Shown: positions 1-7,241 of the stretch, piece after piece
How the letters are laid out: each line of letters begins with the position of its first letter
Position numbering within the stretch: position 1 is the stretch's first letter
Notes under the pieces: generated by a model
The model's database searches: none
What the model was told of the DNA's origin: nothing
The model's input: the letters and a program-made list of their open reading frames with translations, nothing else
Assembly (NCBI RefSeq): GCF_004006665.1
Contig: NZ_QOCL01000014.1
Location: 604,678-668,677 of the forward strand
Length of the DNA: 64,000 nucleotides
Direction of reading: 5' to 3'
Source of the DNA: Halobacteriovorax sp. HLS
GTDB lineage: Bacteria; Bdellovibrionota; Bacteriovoracia; Bacteriovoracales; Bacteriovoracaceae
Position numbers and translations under genes: made by a program

Positions 1-592
1 ACTTTTCCATGCGATCCAGATTAAAGTATTCAAAACATAAAGTGTGCCATTCTGATGATGCGAGAGTCGTGGGACTCAATGAACAGTGGTTAAGTGCATT
101 CTCAATCTGACGACTTGATCTCAAAAACTTCTTTTTAAATGCATCATATTCAGTTTTTAATATTGGTTCATACTTTTTTAGTGATTCCCAAAACTTTTGC
201 TTTGAATATTTATGCTTGCTACTTCTTACGAAGAGATAGACCTCGCTTTTAAAGTAATTCTGATATTCAATATTACTTTTGAAAAACTCTGTTCTTGCTT
301 CTTGAATATCAAAATACACGCTGGGTGCTGATTTACTCACAGCTCTATGCGCATCAGTTTTTTCTCGGTAGTTTGAATTAACCTTATAAAAGAACTGTAA
401 ATTTAAACCCTCATCAATTCCGGTTAAAAGATGTTCAAGGCTTATGGAAAGCTGATTGATTTTTTCAGAATCGGTACAGTTGATGTCAAAACCTTCAAGC
501 TTATAACCTTTGCCGAGGCTTCCATCCTCAAAGACCATAATTTCATTATCAAAATGCCAATAGGGCATCTTATCTTTTAAACTTAGACTCAT
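1..592 (-). CDS. VirB4/TraC-family conjugation ATPase, N-terminal part
   Basis: The frame is open from an ATG at 592 to the window edge, about 197 codons without a stop, so the gene is cut by the window. The visible part begins MSLSLKDKMPYWHF and has the mixed N-terminal domain style of T4SS ATPases (an early 'GYKLEGFDINCTD' stretch), like the start of the complete VirB4-like gene at 50057-51982. The Walker motifs would lie beyond the edge. Its start overlaps the end of the VirB3-like gene by 23 bases, and the order VirB2-VirB3-VirB4 is the classical T4SS order. By family it would energise pilus assembly and substrate transfer at the inner membrane. The assignment rests on gene order plus N-terminal character. 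Confidence 0.7.
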   Translation of the reverse strand, partial: MSLSLKDKMPYWHFDNEIMVFEDGSLGKGYKLEGFDINCTDSEKINQLSISLEHLLTGIDEGLNLQFFYKVNSNYREKTDAHRAVSKSAPSVYFDIQEARTEFFKSNIEYQNYFKSEVYLFVRSSKHKYSKQKFWESLKKYEPILKTEYDAFKKKFLRSSRQIENALNHCSLSPTTLASSEWHTLCFEYFNLDRMEK

Positions 593-899
593 TGATCCTC
601 ACTTGTTTTAAGGTTGAATGCTTCCCGTCCTCTCCTGCTGAAAATGCACCTGAACTGCTGAAATATTTAATGGCATGGACTAGAAAACCATCTGGTTTAT
701 TTCTTTTGGTAATAAATAGGATCGTTGCCATTATGGATGGAACCACAAAGACTAAATAAAACCCAATTGCTGTTTGGCCAAAAATTAAGTTCATGATTGC
801 AGCAAAAAGAAGGACAAAAAGAAGATCGTGGACTTCTAGGCCCACGATCTTTAGTTTTGAATCTAATTTTCTATGCACGATAGATTGATTCAATTTCAA
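570..899 (-). CDS. VirB3/TraL-like inner-membrane T4SS protein
   Basis: About 109 aa from a TTG at 899, chosen because AGGA lies seven bases upstream and because earlier starts would run deep into the VirB2-like gene. An N-terminal amphipathic part (LNQSIVHRKLDSKLKIVGLE) is followed by two adjacent membrane segments (LLFVLLFAAIMNLIFG and IGFYLVFVVPSIMATILFI) and a basic cytoplasmic tail, the usual VirB3 layout. It sits directly after the pilin-like gene and overlaps the ATPase gene. The role would be inner-membrane partner of VirB4 in pilus biogenesis. Family call is from topology and order. Confidence 0.7.
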   Translation of the reverse strand: MKLNQSIVHRKLDSKLKIVGLEVHDLLFVLLFAAIMNLIFGQTAIGFYLVFVVPSIMATILFITKRNKPDGFLVHAIKYFSSSGAFSAGEDGKHSTLKQVRINESKFKR

Positions 900-900
900 T

Positions 901-1215
901 TTATTGTCCTGCTGCTGATTGAAACCAGCCGATAATATGTGGTGCCATAAAGCCAACGATACTACATACAATGACCATGATGATTCGCCCTTTTGCTGCG
1001 CCATCTCCAGTTAGTGCCAAGATAACGGCATAAACTAAACCAAGCACACTGACTAAAGGCAGAATAACGGTGATCAGCTTTGTTGTTAGCCCTTGCATTT
1101 TGGATTCAAATCCACCGCCAATTACTTGAGCGAATGCTGAATCTGGATAGAACGCCAATAACGTAATAAGCCCAACCATTAAACCAAGTGATAAAAGATT
1201 TGATTTATTAATCAT
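901..1215 (-). CDS. VirB2/TrbC-like pilin
   Basis: 104 aa with ATG at 1215 behind GGGAG. The N-terminus is a signal-peptide-like hydrophobic stretch ending near ...YPDSAFAQ (cleavage after AFA), followed by two hydrophobic segments separated by a short charged loop (TGDGAAKGR), the classic T4SS major pilin arrangement. It overlaps the preceding small gene by a few bases and is followed by VirB3- and VirB4-like genes. It would be exported and assembled into the conjugative pilus. Confidence 0.78.
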   Translation of the reverse strand: MINKSNLLSLGLMVGLITLLAFYPDSAFAQVIGGGFESKMQGLTTKLITVILPLVSVLGLVYAVILALTGDGAAKGRIIMVIVCSIVGFMAPHIIGWFQSAAGQ

Positions 1216-1552
1216 GTTTTACTCCCAATAGTAATTTTTTAGTGTAAGGCCCAAGCGTCATAATGATGTCTCCATTAGTCTCAGTATTACTAATGCCTTC
1301 TCCTATAAGTTTGCGTTGATGGAACTTTCCATTTCTTTTGATGACGACTTCAACTCTAAAGTTGATTTGATCATCAGTAGAATTTAGAGGCCTTAGGTAG
1401 TATTGATTTTCTGGATGCATATCAATCTTAAGGCGATATTCACCATATTTTTCATCGTGAAAGGCCACTCCTGCCGGAAAGTATTTATTTGTTTGCTGAT
1501 CTAGCCACCAGAGCTGCAAAGTTTCATTCTTCTGTTCATTATTTTTATTCAT
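1208..1552 (-). CDS. Conserved small protein of T4SS operon, unknown
   Basis: 114 aa using ATG at 1552, which has GGAG six bases upstream; a longer start at 1564 has no better site. Soluble, without signal peptide or membrane segment. It has many beta-prone stretches (GEYRLKIDMHPENQYYLRP; INFRVEVVIKRNGKFHQRKLIGEG). No family recognised. Position between a regulator-like gene and the pilin gene suggests a role in conjugation control or assembly, which is inference from context only. Confidence 0.6.
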   Translation of the reverse strand: MNKNNEQKNETLQLWWLDQQTNKYFPAGVAFHDEKYGEYRLKIDMHPENQYYLRPLNSTDDQINFRVEVVIKRNGKFHQRKLIGEGISNTETNGDIIMTLGPYTKKLLLGVKHD

Positions 1553-1611
1553 ATTAATCTCCAAAAATTAATCTTATATTTTCACCACCCAAGTTCATTC
1601 CAAATATTTTT

Positions 1612-1950
1612 CTATGCTATACAAAGCTCCTGTTTTTGATCTGTCTTCATTAACTCCCTTAGATGTATAAGGGCAGATTCTTTTACTTTTAATACTCGTG
1701 CTGCTGTTGAGCAGATTGATTTTGCGATTTCGTACTCACAGAGGTTTTCCCAGAATGATAAATAAATAACCACGAGTTCCTCTGAGGGAAGTTGAGTTAC
1801 TTTTTCTCTAACCAAGTCTTGTTCTTCCACACTGTATTTTCTAAAGGCGGAAGGGACAGAGTTCATCTTTTCTAGGTATTCCTTTTCTTGTCTCACGTCT
1901 GATAGCTTTTCTAATCTTCTTGGTTCCATTGTTATTTCTTTAACGTACAC
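1612..1950 (-). CDS. Small protein with sigma-70 region 4-like HTH
   Basis: 112 aa from a GTG at 1950 preceded by AAGGAG at six bases, a clear start. The C-terminal half (LPSEELVVIYLSFWENLCEY... then RVLKVKESALIHLREL) follows the pattern of sigma-70 region 4: a 'LP..E..V..L.F.E.L...EIA' helix pair followed by a recognition helix and a terminal 'hLREL' helix. There is no region 2, so it is not a complete sigma factor. It lies second in the conjugation operon and may be an operon-specific regulator. The call is by motif shape; other HTH families are possible. Confidence 0.5.
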   Translation of the reverse strand: MYVKEITMEPRRLEKLSDVRQEKEYLEKMNSVPSAFRKYSVEEQDLVREKVTQLPSEELVVIYLSFWENLCEYEIAKSICSTAARVLKVKESALIHLRELMKTDQKQELCIA

Positions 1951-1960
1951 GGCAATCTCC

Positions 1961-2143
1961 TTATTTAATGAATGGATAGTGGTAGTGAAGCTTTGCTTTT
2001 TCTGCTTCAATTTCTTTAAGTCGTTCTGTGTTGACCGGCCGATTAAGAAAATCAATGAATCGCTTTGCTTTAGTTTTTAAAAATGATTTCTTGCGACCTT
2101 TTTTTCTTTTGAACTTTTCAATTTTGCTTTTTGATAAAACCAT
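1961..2143 (-). CDS. Small basic protein, first gene of T4SS operon
   Basis: 60 aa, ATG at 2143 behind AGGGGGAA. The N-terminal half is extremely basic (many K/R in KSKIEKFKRKKGRKK), suggesting nucleic-acid binding; the rest is helical. Ends ten bases before the GTG of the sigma-region-4-like gene. No family recognised. Promoter for the leftward operon should lie in 2144-2264. Confidence 0.5.
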   Translation of the reverse strand: MVLSKSKIEKFKRKKGRKKSFLKTKAKRFIDFLNRPVNTERLKEIEAEKAKLHYHYPFIK

Positions 2144-2264
2144 ATTTCCCCCTGAGTTTCTCAGTTAGTTTCTGGTTTTATGTATTGCTGGTGTTGTGCC
2201 AACTTTAAGAAAAAGATTTTTTCTTAAGAAAATAGACACTTAGAGGATTAAAGATAATTATTGA

Positions 2265-2330
2265 GTGCAGAAAAATATCGCATAAAAATGTCGCGCGATA
2301 TTTAAGTGTCGCAGTTGTGCGATATTAAAT
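2265..2330 (+). repeat. Left terminal inverted repeat of the 2.3-10.4 kb island
   Basis: Reading inward it contains AGAAAAATATCGCATAAAA (2270-2288), a small palindrome TCGCGCGATAT, then GCAGTTGTGCGATATT (2311-2326). The same three blocks occur in the same order on the minus strand from 10423 downward; the first 19 bases are identical. The repeat overlaps the stop codon of the inward gene (2325-2327). Confidence 0.8.
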
Positions 2331-3020
2331 TTCAGGAAAAAACATTTTCATTGTGAAATCATGAAAATTAGAATCGTAATATTCTCTACAGGTACATTCG
2401 CTATGACATGATCTTTTTATTATTGGAGCGTCTATTTTACCCTCTGTCATTGCCATTTTAAGAGCACCATAGGCAGTGCTATATAGGTCAACTTTTTCAT
2501 CAGATAGATTTATAAACGGATCATCTAAGATTATTTTATTAATGTGGTTTTTAATGTCCAATGCGCCGCCGCAATGTCTGAAAATTATCATCTGGTCAAA
2601 GCGACCCCTTAGAAAGTGTTCTTTGACATCATCTTTCCCAGTAAACCATCTTTCAGAATACGATTTCCCTGCCCATTTTGTAGGGTTTAGTTTTGAAACC
2701 CATACTTTTCCAGTATTCTTGCTTTTTAAAATTTTTAAATCAATATCAAATAGTACTGGGCCATAGTTGTTTATTCTTTTAGCTCTCTTATGAATATCTA
2801 CGGAGTCAGTAAAGACATCGAACCAGACATCATATCTTTTGTCATCAGAGTCTGAATATTGTGAAGTTTGTATTCCATTGTCTCTCTCTAGAGTTCCTCT
2901 TGAGATCAACTGGGCACTTCGTAAAAATGAGCAGGAGGTCACCACTGAGTTAGCGTGATGTAATGAAGTAATTCCTTTCTCGCTTAATATGTCATATAGA
3001 GCTTTAGGTGAAATGTGCAT
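2325..3020 (-). CDS. Unknown protein paired with TIR gene, possibly ADP-ribosyltransferase-like
   Basis: 231 aa, ATG at 3020 with AGGGAG six bases upstream. Soluble. The start (SLHHANSVVTSCSFLRSAQLISRGTL) resembles the 'H-T...N...IL..G.L' opening of DarT-like ADP-ribosyltransferase folds, and VWFDVFTDSVDIH could be the following core strand, but no catalytic glutamate is evident to me. A late Cys/His group (CHSECTCREYY) is notable. It follows the TIR gene by 37 bases on the same strand, so the two probably act together, perhaps in abortive defence. The ART idea is low confidence. Confidence 0.4.
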   Translation of the reverse strand: MHISPKALYDILSEKGITSLHHANSVVTSCSFLRSAQLISRGTLERDNGIQTSQYSDSDDKRYDVWFDVFTDSVDIHKRAKRINNYGPVLFDIDLKILKSKNTGKVWVSKLNPTKWAGKSYSERWFTGKDDVKEHFLRGRFDQMIIFRHCGGALDIKNHINKIILDDPFINLSDEKVDLYSTAYGALKMAMTEGKIDAPIIKRSCHSECTCREYYDSNFHDFTMKMFFPEI

Positions 3021-3057
3021 TTATAACTCCCTGTACACCAGTTGTATTAAGGTTAAA

Positions 3058-4083
3058 TTAAAAGAAGTATCCGTCCCAAAAATCTTGGTCACTAGGATCA
3101 AATGCGTCATCATACTCTTTTTCATACCAATCACAGAACTTTTCATCTTCTTCTAATTTACCTAGAGAAGCGAGTGATTCCTCTAATTCTCTATTGTCTT
3201 TCTTGCTTCCTGATTCCCAATCTTCTGTTAAGTACTTTCTTGAAATAGCATCATTTATTTCATCTTCTTCACCAAACTGTAGTTTTGGATGTGGATGATC
3301 GTAAAAGTTTCTAAGAAGCATTCTTTTAACAAGATTAGAAAATACCCCAAGGTTATGTTTTACATCTTTGACTTTTTCATCAAGAAGCTGTTGGTATGTT
3401 GCTACACCTGTTGCTTTCTTTGCTTCCTGAACATCTATTTTATCTTTTTTGCTTTCAAGCTCATTTATGTATTTGTCTTTTTTATCAATTTCATCCACCA
3501 TTTCATTTATTTCGTCTTGAAGGCTCTCTTTTTCATTTGTGAGAGAATTAAACTTTTCAAAAGGAACGGTGTTTATATCTGGCTGCTTAATTTTAATTTT
3601 TTTGGCAGTTTCAATATATTTTTCTACAATACTTTTCCATCTGCCATCGCCAGTGGGGTTAATTGTACTTTTTTCTTTTATTGTTTTTCTAATATTGTAT
3701 ATGGAGTTATCATCTAAGATTTTCTCACAATGATTTTGAACATTAAGTGGACCTACTGATTGAAATGAAACAGGTTCAATTAAAATGGGAATAACATGAC
3801 AATCAGCTAACCAAGATGCACCCATTTCATTTAAGCAAATTTCACTACATTTATAATTTTCTGAAATCATTAGAAAGGAAATTTCAGCAGGCTTAAGTGC
3901 ATTTTTTATTTCTGTTACAAAATTATCGCCTGACAGGTTTCCAAGCCCCTGCATGGAAGAACAGTATATTTCATCATCGTTTATTCTAAGTCCTTTAACC
4001 AAAATATCATCAACAAAGAGTGATACAATTTTTTCATCTAATGACGAATGGCTGACGAAAAACCGCTTTTGAGTTTTTGACAT
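3058..4083 (-). CDS. TIR-domain protein, likely NAD-cleaving defence effector
   Basis: 341 aa. Residues 6-120 form a TIR domain: RFFVSHSSLDEKIV, the CSSMQGLG loop, then SFLMISENY and SEICLNEMGASW, where E86 is the expected catalytic glutamate of TIR NADases. Residues about 180-225 are a charged coiled coil (EKESLQDEINEMVDEIDKK...), likely for oligomerisation. The acidic C-terminus (to ...DQDFWDGYFF) is not recognised. Bacterial TIR proteins of this kind consume NAD+ on infection (known for Thoeris and relatives); neither ThsA nor ThsB partner genes are seen here. The partner is probably the gene at 2325-3020. Confidence 0.75.
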   Translation of the reverse strand: MSKTQKRFFVSHSSLDEKIVSLFVDDILVKGLRINDDEIYCSSMQGLGNLSGDNFVTEIKNALKPAEISFLMISENYKCSEICLNEMGASWLADCHVIPILIEPVSFQSVGPLNVQNHCEKILDDNSIYNIRKTIKEKSTINPTGDGRWKSIVEKYIETAKKIKIKQPDINTVPFEKFNSLTNEKESLQDEINEMVDEIDKKDKYINELESKKDKIDVQEAKKATGVATYQQLLDEKVKDVKHNLGVFSNLVKRMLLRNFYDHPHPKLQFGEEDEINDAISRKYLTEDWESGSKKDNRELEESLASLGKLEEDEKFCDWYEKEYDDAFDPSDQDFWDGYFF

Positions 4084-4119
4084 AATTTACCTCTGAAATT
4101 GAATTGTGTGCTTTTCGTA

Positions 4120-4146
4120 TTATCGGATAAATGGAGGGAAATATTA
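4120..4146 (-). promoter_or_regulatory. Possible sigma-28-like promoter of the TIR gene
   Basis: On the minus strand TAATATTT (4146-4139), an 11-base spacer, then TCCGATAA (4127-4120), against the FliA consensus TAAAGTTT-N11-GCCGATAA: 6/8 and 7/8 matches. It lies 37 bases before the start codon. In an AT-rich genome this could be chance. Confidence 0.3.
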
Positions 4147-4147
4147 G

Positions 4148-4720
4148 TTATTTATGGTGTGGACTCGATTGGTCTAGTATTCTATTTTCATCTTTAGCTC
4201 TTAAGATGAACAACAATATCGAAATAAGGTAGATATTAATATTAAATTTATTAACCAGTAACCATCCTAGTTGTGCAATACCATAGCCTAGGTACATAGG
4301 GTGATTGAAAAAGCGGTACATTCCTTGTGTTTGTTTTTCGCCACGCTTTGCGGGGGAAACTCCTAGCTTCGTTCCTAAGTCAATAGTGGCCCAAGTGACG
4401 ATCAGGAAACCTATTATTGTTAAAAGATCAGCTCCAAGCCTGTATATTCTTAACTCTAGTCCGTAAGGTGCTGATAAATAAATGAGAGGAAGACCACTAG
4501 AGATATAAGCAATCATTGACATCATTTTGGTAGATTTTATTTCTGCACTCTCTCTTTTCGCTAAAAAGTAGGAAGCGATCAAATCCCTAAATGAGAGGAC
4601 TAGAAAAAATAATTCACCTGATTGTGTCCATCTTGTAATAGAAATAGAAGCAAAGCCAAACATTATAAGGCTTCCTATATATTTTTTGTAATCAGGTTTG
4701 ATCGCTTCAGTTGTTTGCAT
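4148..4720 (-). CDS. ICMT/phospholipid methyltransferase-like membrane protein
   Basis: 190 aa with about five membrane segments. The C-terminal part has the family signature of isoprenylcysteine carboxyl methyltransferase/PEMT-like enzymes: GMYRFFNHPMYLGY (the 'RHPxYxG' SAM-binding motif with N in place of R/H) followed by a hydrophobic helix and a final charged 'RAKDENRIL' segment corresponding to the conserved E-E region. It would methylate a lipid or a small substrate at the membrane using SAM. Last gene of the sigma-54 operon, one base after the preceding stop, so co-expressed with the sensor genes. Substrate unknown. Confidence 0.7.
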   Translation of the reverse strand: MQTTEAIKPDYKKYIGSLIMFGFASISITRWTQSGELFFLVLSFRDLIASYFLAKRESAEIKSTKMMSMIAYISSGLPLIYLSAPYGLELRIYRLGADLLTIIGFLIVTWATIDLGTKLGVSPAKRGEKQTQGMYRFFNHPMYLGYGIAQLGWLLVNKFNINIYLISILLFILRAKDENRILDQSSPHHK

Positions 4721-4721
4721 A

Positions 4722-5069
4722 TTAGATTCCAGGGTTTTGTCTTCCCTCTAAAATTCCTCTAATGTCTAGGTCAGGAAACTGCTGTCTTTGCAATTCTTCT
4801 AGCATGATTTCCTTTCCTTCGATTAATCTTATGTAGTGGATCATATTTTTGATTATTAATTCCTTTTTTTCTTCTTCAGTTAAAATTACTTGTGGCTCGT
4901 TTTCTTCTCTTATTTCTGCTTTGGAATTATATAGAAGATTCACTAGTACGGCCTCTTGTTCAGAAATTAATTCTGGTAAACTAGCAACATCATCGGCATA
5001 GCTTTTAATAGTTTGTGCTGATGCACTAATCGCAAGCATAATTGCAATGGCTTTCAAAGTCGTTTTCAT
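4722..5069 (-). CDS. Small secreted protein of the sigma-54 operon
   Basis: 115 aa from ATG at 5069, which overlaps the hydrolase stop as ATGA; a longer in-frame start at 5129 lacks this coupling. MKTTLKAIAIMLAISASAQ... is a signal peptide with likely cleavage near SYA-DD. The mature protein is helical and acidic (ILTEEEKKELIIKN...LEELQRQQFPDLDI). No family recognised. Encoded beside a peptide-binding protein and sensor kinase, it could be a signal precursor or accessory protein of that circuit, which is inference. Confidence 0.6.
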   Translation of the reverse strand: MKTTLKAIAIMLAISASAQTIKSYADDVASLPELISEQEAVLVNLLYNSKAEIREENEPQVILTEEEKKELIIKNMIHYIRLIEGKEIMLEELQRQQFPDLDIRGILEGRQNPGI

Positions 5070-5857
5070 TTGGTCACTCCCTCTTTGGATAGAAAATTGA
5101 TTATTGTTTGAATTGTTTCGTTTGGACATTCGTAATGTGCAAAATGTCCTGCACTTTTTATAATTTCAAGGTCAAATCCTCCCGTTTCGGCTTCATGTTT
5201 TGCAGAATGTGGTGGTAGCACTTGATCAAGTTCACCAGTGATAAAAAGTTTTGGAATATTTAATGCTTTTAAAGATTCTAGGCAATGTTCTTTTGTGGAG
5301 CTTTCGGTAATTGCGAGGCTGTAGCTTTTGACACATACTCTATCATCAGTAATTACTTTGATTCCATCGCTTGAAGTTTCTGGATTAAAATAAAAATCCC
5401 TGTAAGCATAAAACCATTCTTTGTAAATTTCATCAGTCGGCGATATTTCAAGTTTTTTTGAAATATCAATGTGCTTTTGTGATAAATCAAGATCAAAGTT
5501 TTGATTCATTACTCTAAATGCATTTGCCGTAACAGGTGAACCAATGACAATTAATCCTACAATATTCGGCTTCTTGTCGCTTGTAATATCTATTGCTTGT
5601 ATTCCGCCAAAAGAGTGACCACAGAGGACAACATTCGGAATATCATTAATATATTCTTCAATTTCTTTAAGTAGATTTGAATAAGTTGGCTCTATGTTCA
5701 GTTTAGAAGTCGTTCCCATAGGGTCTAAAAAATGTAAATTAAATCTTTCGCTCAGCTCTAACAACGGTTTGAAGGATAGGGAACTAAGACCTGGCCCACC
5801 CGAGACAAATACCAAGTTGATACTTGAGTTACTATTCTTAATTATGTTCGCCTCCAT
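5066..5857 (-). CDS. Alpha/beta hydrolase, proline-iminopeptidase-like
   Basis: 263 aa. The fold signatures are visible: GGPG oxyanion motif near residue 20 (VFVSGGPGLSS), nucleophile elbow GHSFGG near residue 80, acid in ITGELDQVLPP near residue 210, and histidine in AGHFAHYE near 237. GGPG together with GHSFGG is typical of proline iminopeptidases and ester hydrolases. No signal peptide, so cytoplasmic. It shares a base with the response-regulator stop (5857) and couples by ATGA to the secreted-protein gene. Likely role: processing of a peptide or ester signal in this operon; substrate not determinable. Confidence 0.8.
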   Translation of the reverse strand: MEANIIKNSNSSINLVFVSGGPGLSSLSFKPLLELSERFNLHFLDPMGTTSKLNIEPTYSNLLKEIEEYINDIPNVVLCGHSFGGIQAIDITSDKKPNIVGLIVIGSPVTANAFRVMNQNFDLDLSQKHIDISKKLEISPTDEIYKEWFYAYRDFYFNPETSSDGIKVITDDRVCVKSYSLAITESSTKEHCLESLKALNIPKLFITGELDQVLPPHSAKHEAETGGFDLEIIKSAGHFAHYECPNETIQTIINFLSKEGVTK

Positions 5858-7239
5858 TATATACCCACCTGATTTGATGACGGCCTACCTCTACTGATAT
5901 GCGGAATTAACTCTTCAAGATCATATCTTTTTATCCATCTGTGAAGTGTTGAAATATGAACTCCTAATACTTTTGCTCCTTCGACTTTATTACCTTTTAC
6001 TGTATTCAGAGCATCAATGATGTTTGATTTTATTTCTGCTTCTTTAAGTTTTTCATAGTGAAATTTTGGCTTTATCTCTTCGAGCATTTTAGGTGCAGAT
6101 ATATTCAGAGCCTTATATACTATGACATCATCAATTGTTCGCCTATCTGTAAATACAAGAGCACGCTCAATAATATTTCTAAGCTCCCTTACATTTCCCG
6201 GCCAGTGATACTCTTTAAGCGCACGGTATGCTGAAGGTACTACGTTGTAGTAATCGCCATTTGAAAGTTCATTTATAAACATCGTGGCATAATAATCGAT
6301 ATCCTCATGTCTATTCCTCAAGGCTGGAAGTTTAAATATGAATGTATTTAATCTTTGTTGTAGGTCGAGGCGAAACTCGCCCTCAGCTACAAGATTGTCT
6401 AGGTCGTGGTGAGTTGCCGCTATAAACCTGAGATTAACCTTTCTGGGGACAGTTGAACCAACAGGCATGACTTCCTTCTCTTGAATCGCTCTAAGAAGTT
6501 TAGATTGAATTTCTGGTGAGCAATCCCCAATTTCATCTAAGAAGAAAACGCCATTATGGGCCTGCTCAAGTAAACCTATTTTGTTAGATGTAGCGCCAGT
6601 AAAAGCACCTTTTGTATGCCCAAATAATTCTGATTCAGCAGTCTCTTTCGGAATACTCGCCATGTTGGCAGCGACAAGACGCTTTCCAAGGAAGTTAGAA
6701 ATATATTTTGCCATATATTCTTTGCCTGTCCCAGACTCACCATTTATTAATATGGATGCATTACTATTACTCTGAAGAAGTTTATCAATGCTTCTGAAAA
6801 TTTTCTTGATTTCTTTAGATTTCGTTTTGAATTGAAAGCCTTTAATTTTTTGTGCCTCCAATTCTTTTCTCTTTAAAATTCCTTTTCTGATAGCAATCCT
6901 AAGAGTTTCATCATGATCACCATCTTTTGTTACAAATTCAACCAAAGGTCTTTTCGTTGCTTCTACAACTCTTTTTGTATCTTTATCACCACTTAATACA
7001 ATGAAAGGGATCTGATGGTGCTCTTTGGTCATGTGATCTATGAGAGATAATCCGTCCTGTTCGTGACCTTCAAAATTAAGATCAACGACTGCAATTTGTA
7101 TATTATCTTCTTTGAGGCGATTTTTTGCTTCTGATACGCTTGATGCTGTACAGATTTCAAACTCATCAGAAAGAAGGATTTCACTGCTTTCTAAAATGCC
7201 TCTGTCATCATCGACTAGTAAAATTAGTTCTTTTTCCAT
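5857..7239 (-). CDS. Sigma-54-dependent response regulator (NtrC family)
   Basis: 460 aa, three domains in order. Receiver, residues 1-120: acidic pocket D10-D12, phospho-acceptor D53, K105. AAA+ ATPase, about 140-370: Walker A GESGTGKE at 167-174, sigma-54 contact loop GAFTGA at 211-216, Walker B FFLDEIGD at 232-239, and the WPGNVRELRN motif. C-terminal Fis-type HTH ending near 445 (NKVEGAKVLGVHISTLHRWIKR). All key residues are intact. Phosphorylated by the adjacent kinase, it should activate sigma-54 promoters, including the one at 10199-10214 upstream of its own operon, giving positive autoregulation. Confidence 0.95.
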   Translation of the reverse strand: MEKELILLVDDDRGILESSEILLSDEFEICTASSVSEAKNRLKEDNIQIAVVDLNFEGHEQDGLSLIDHMTKEHHQIPFIVLSGDKDTKRVVEATKRPLVEFVTKDGDHDETLRIAIRKGILKRKELEAQKIKGFQFKTKSKEIKKIFRSIDKLLQSNSNASILINGESGTGKEYMAKYISNFLGKRLVAANMASIPKETAESELFGHTKGAFTGATSNKIGLLEQAHNGVFFLDEIGDCSPEIQSKLLRAIQEKEVMPVGSTVPRKVNLRFIAATHHDLDNLVAEGEFRLDLQQRLNTFIFKLPALRNRHEDIDYYATMFINELSNGDYYNVVPSAYRALKEYHWPGNVRELRNIIERALVFTDRRTIDDVIVYKALNISAPKMLEEIKPKFHYEKLKEAEIKSNIIDALNTVKGNKVEGAKVLGVHISTLHRWIKRYDLEELIPHISRGRPSSNQVGI

Positions 7240-7241
7240 GT

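Noticed and set aside
3289..3733. Plus-strand open frames opposite the TIR gene
   Set aside because: Hydrophobic low-complexity translation antisense to the charged coiled-coil coding region, without ribosome sites; shadows of the real gene.
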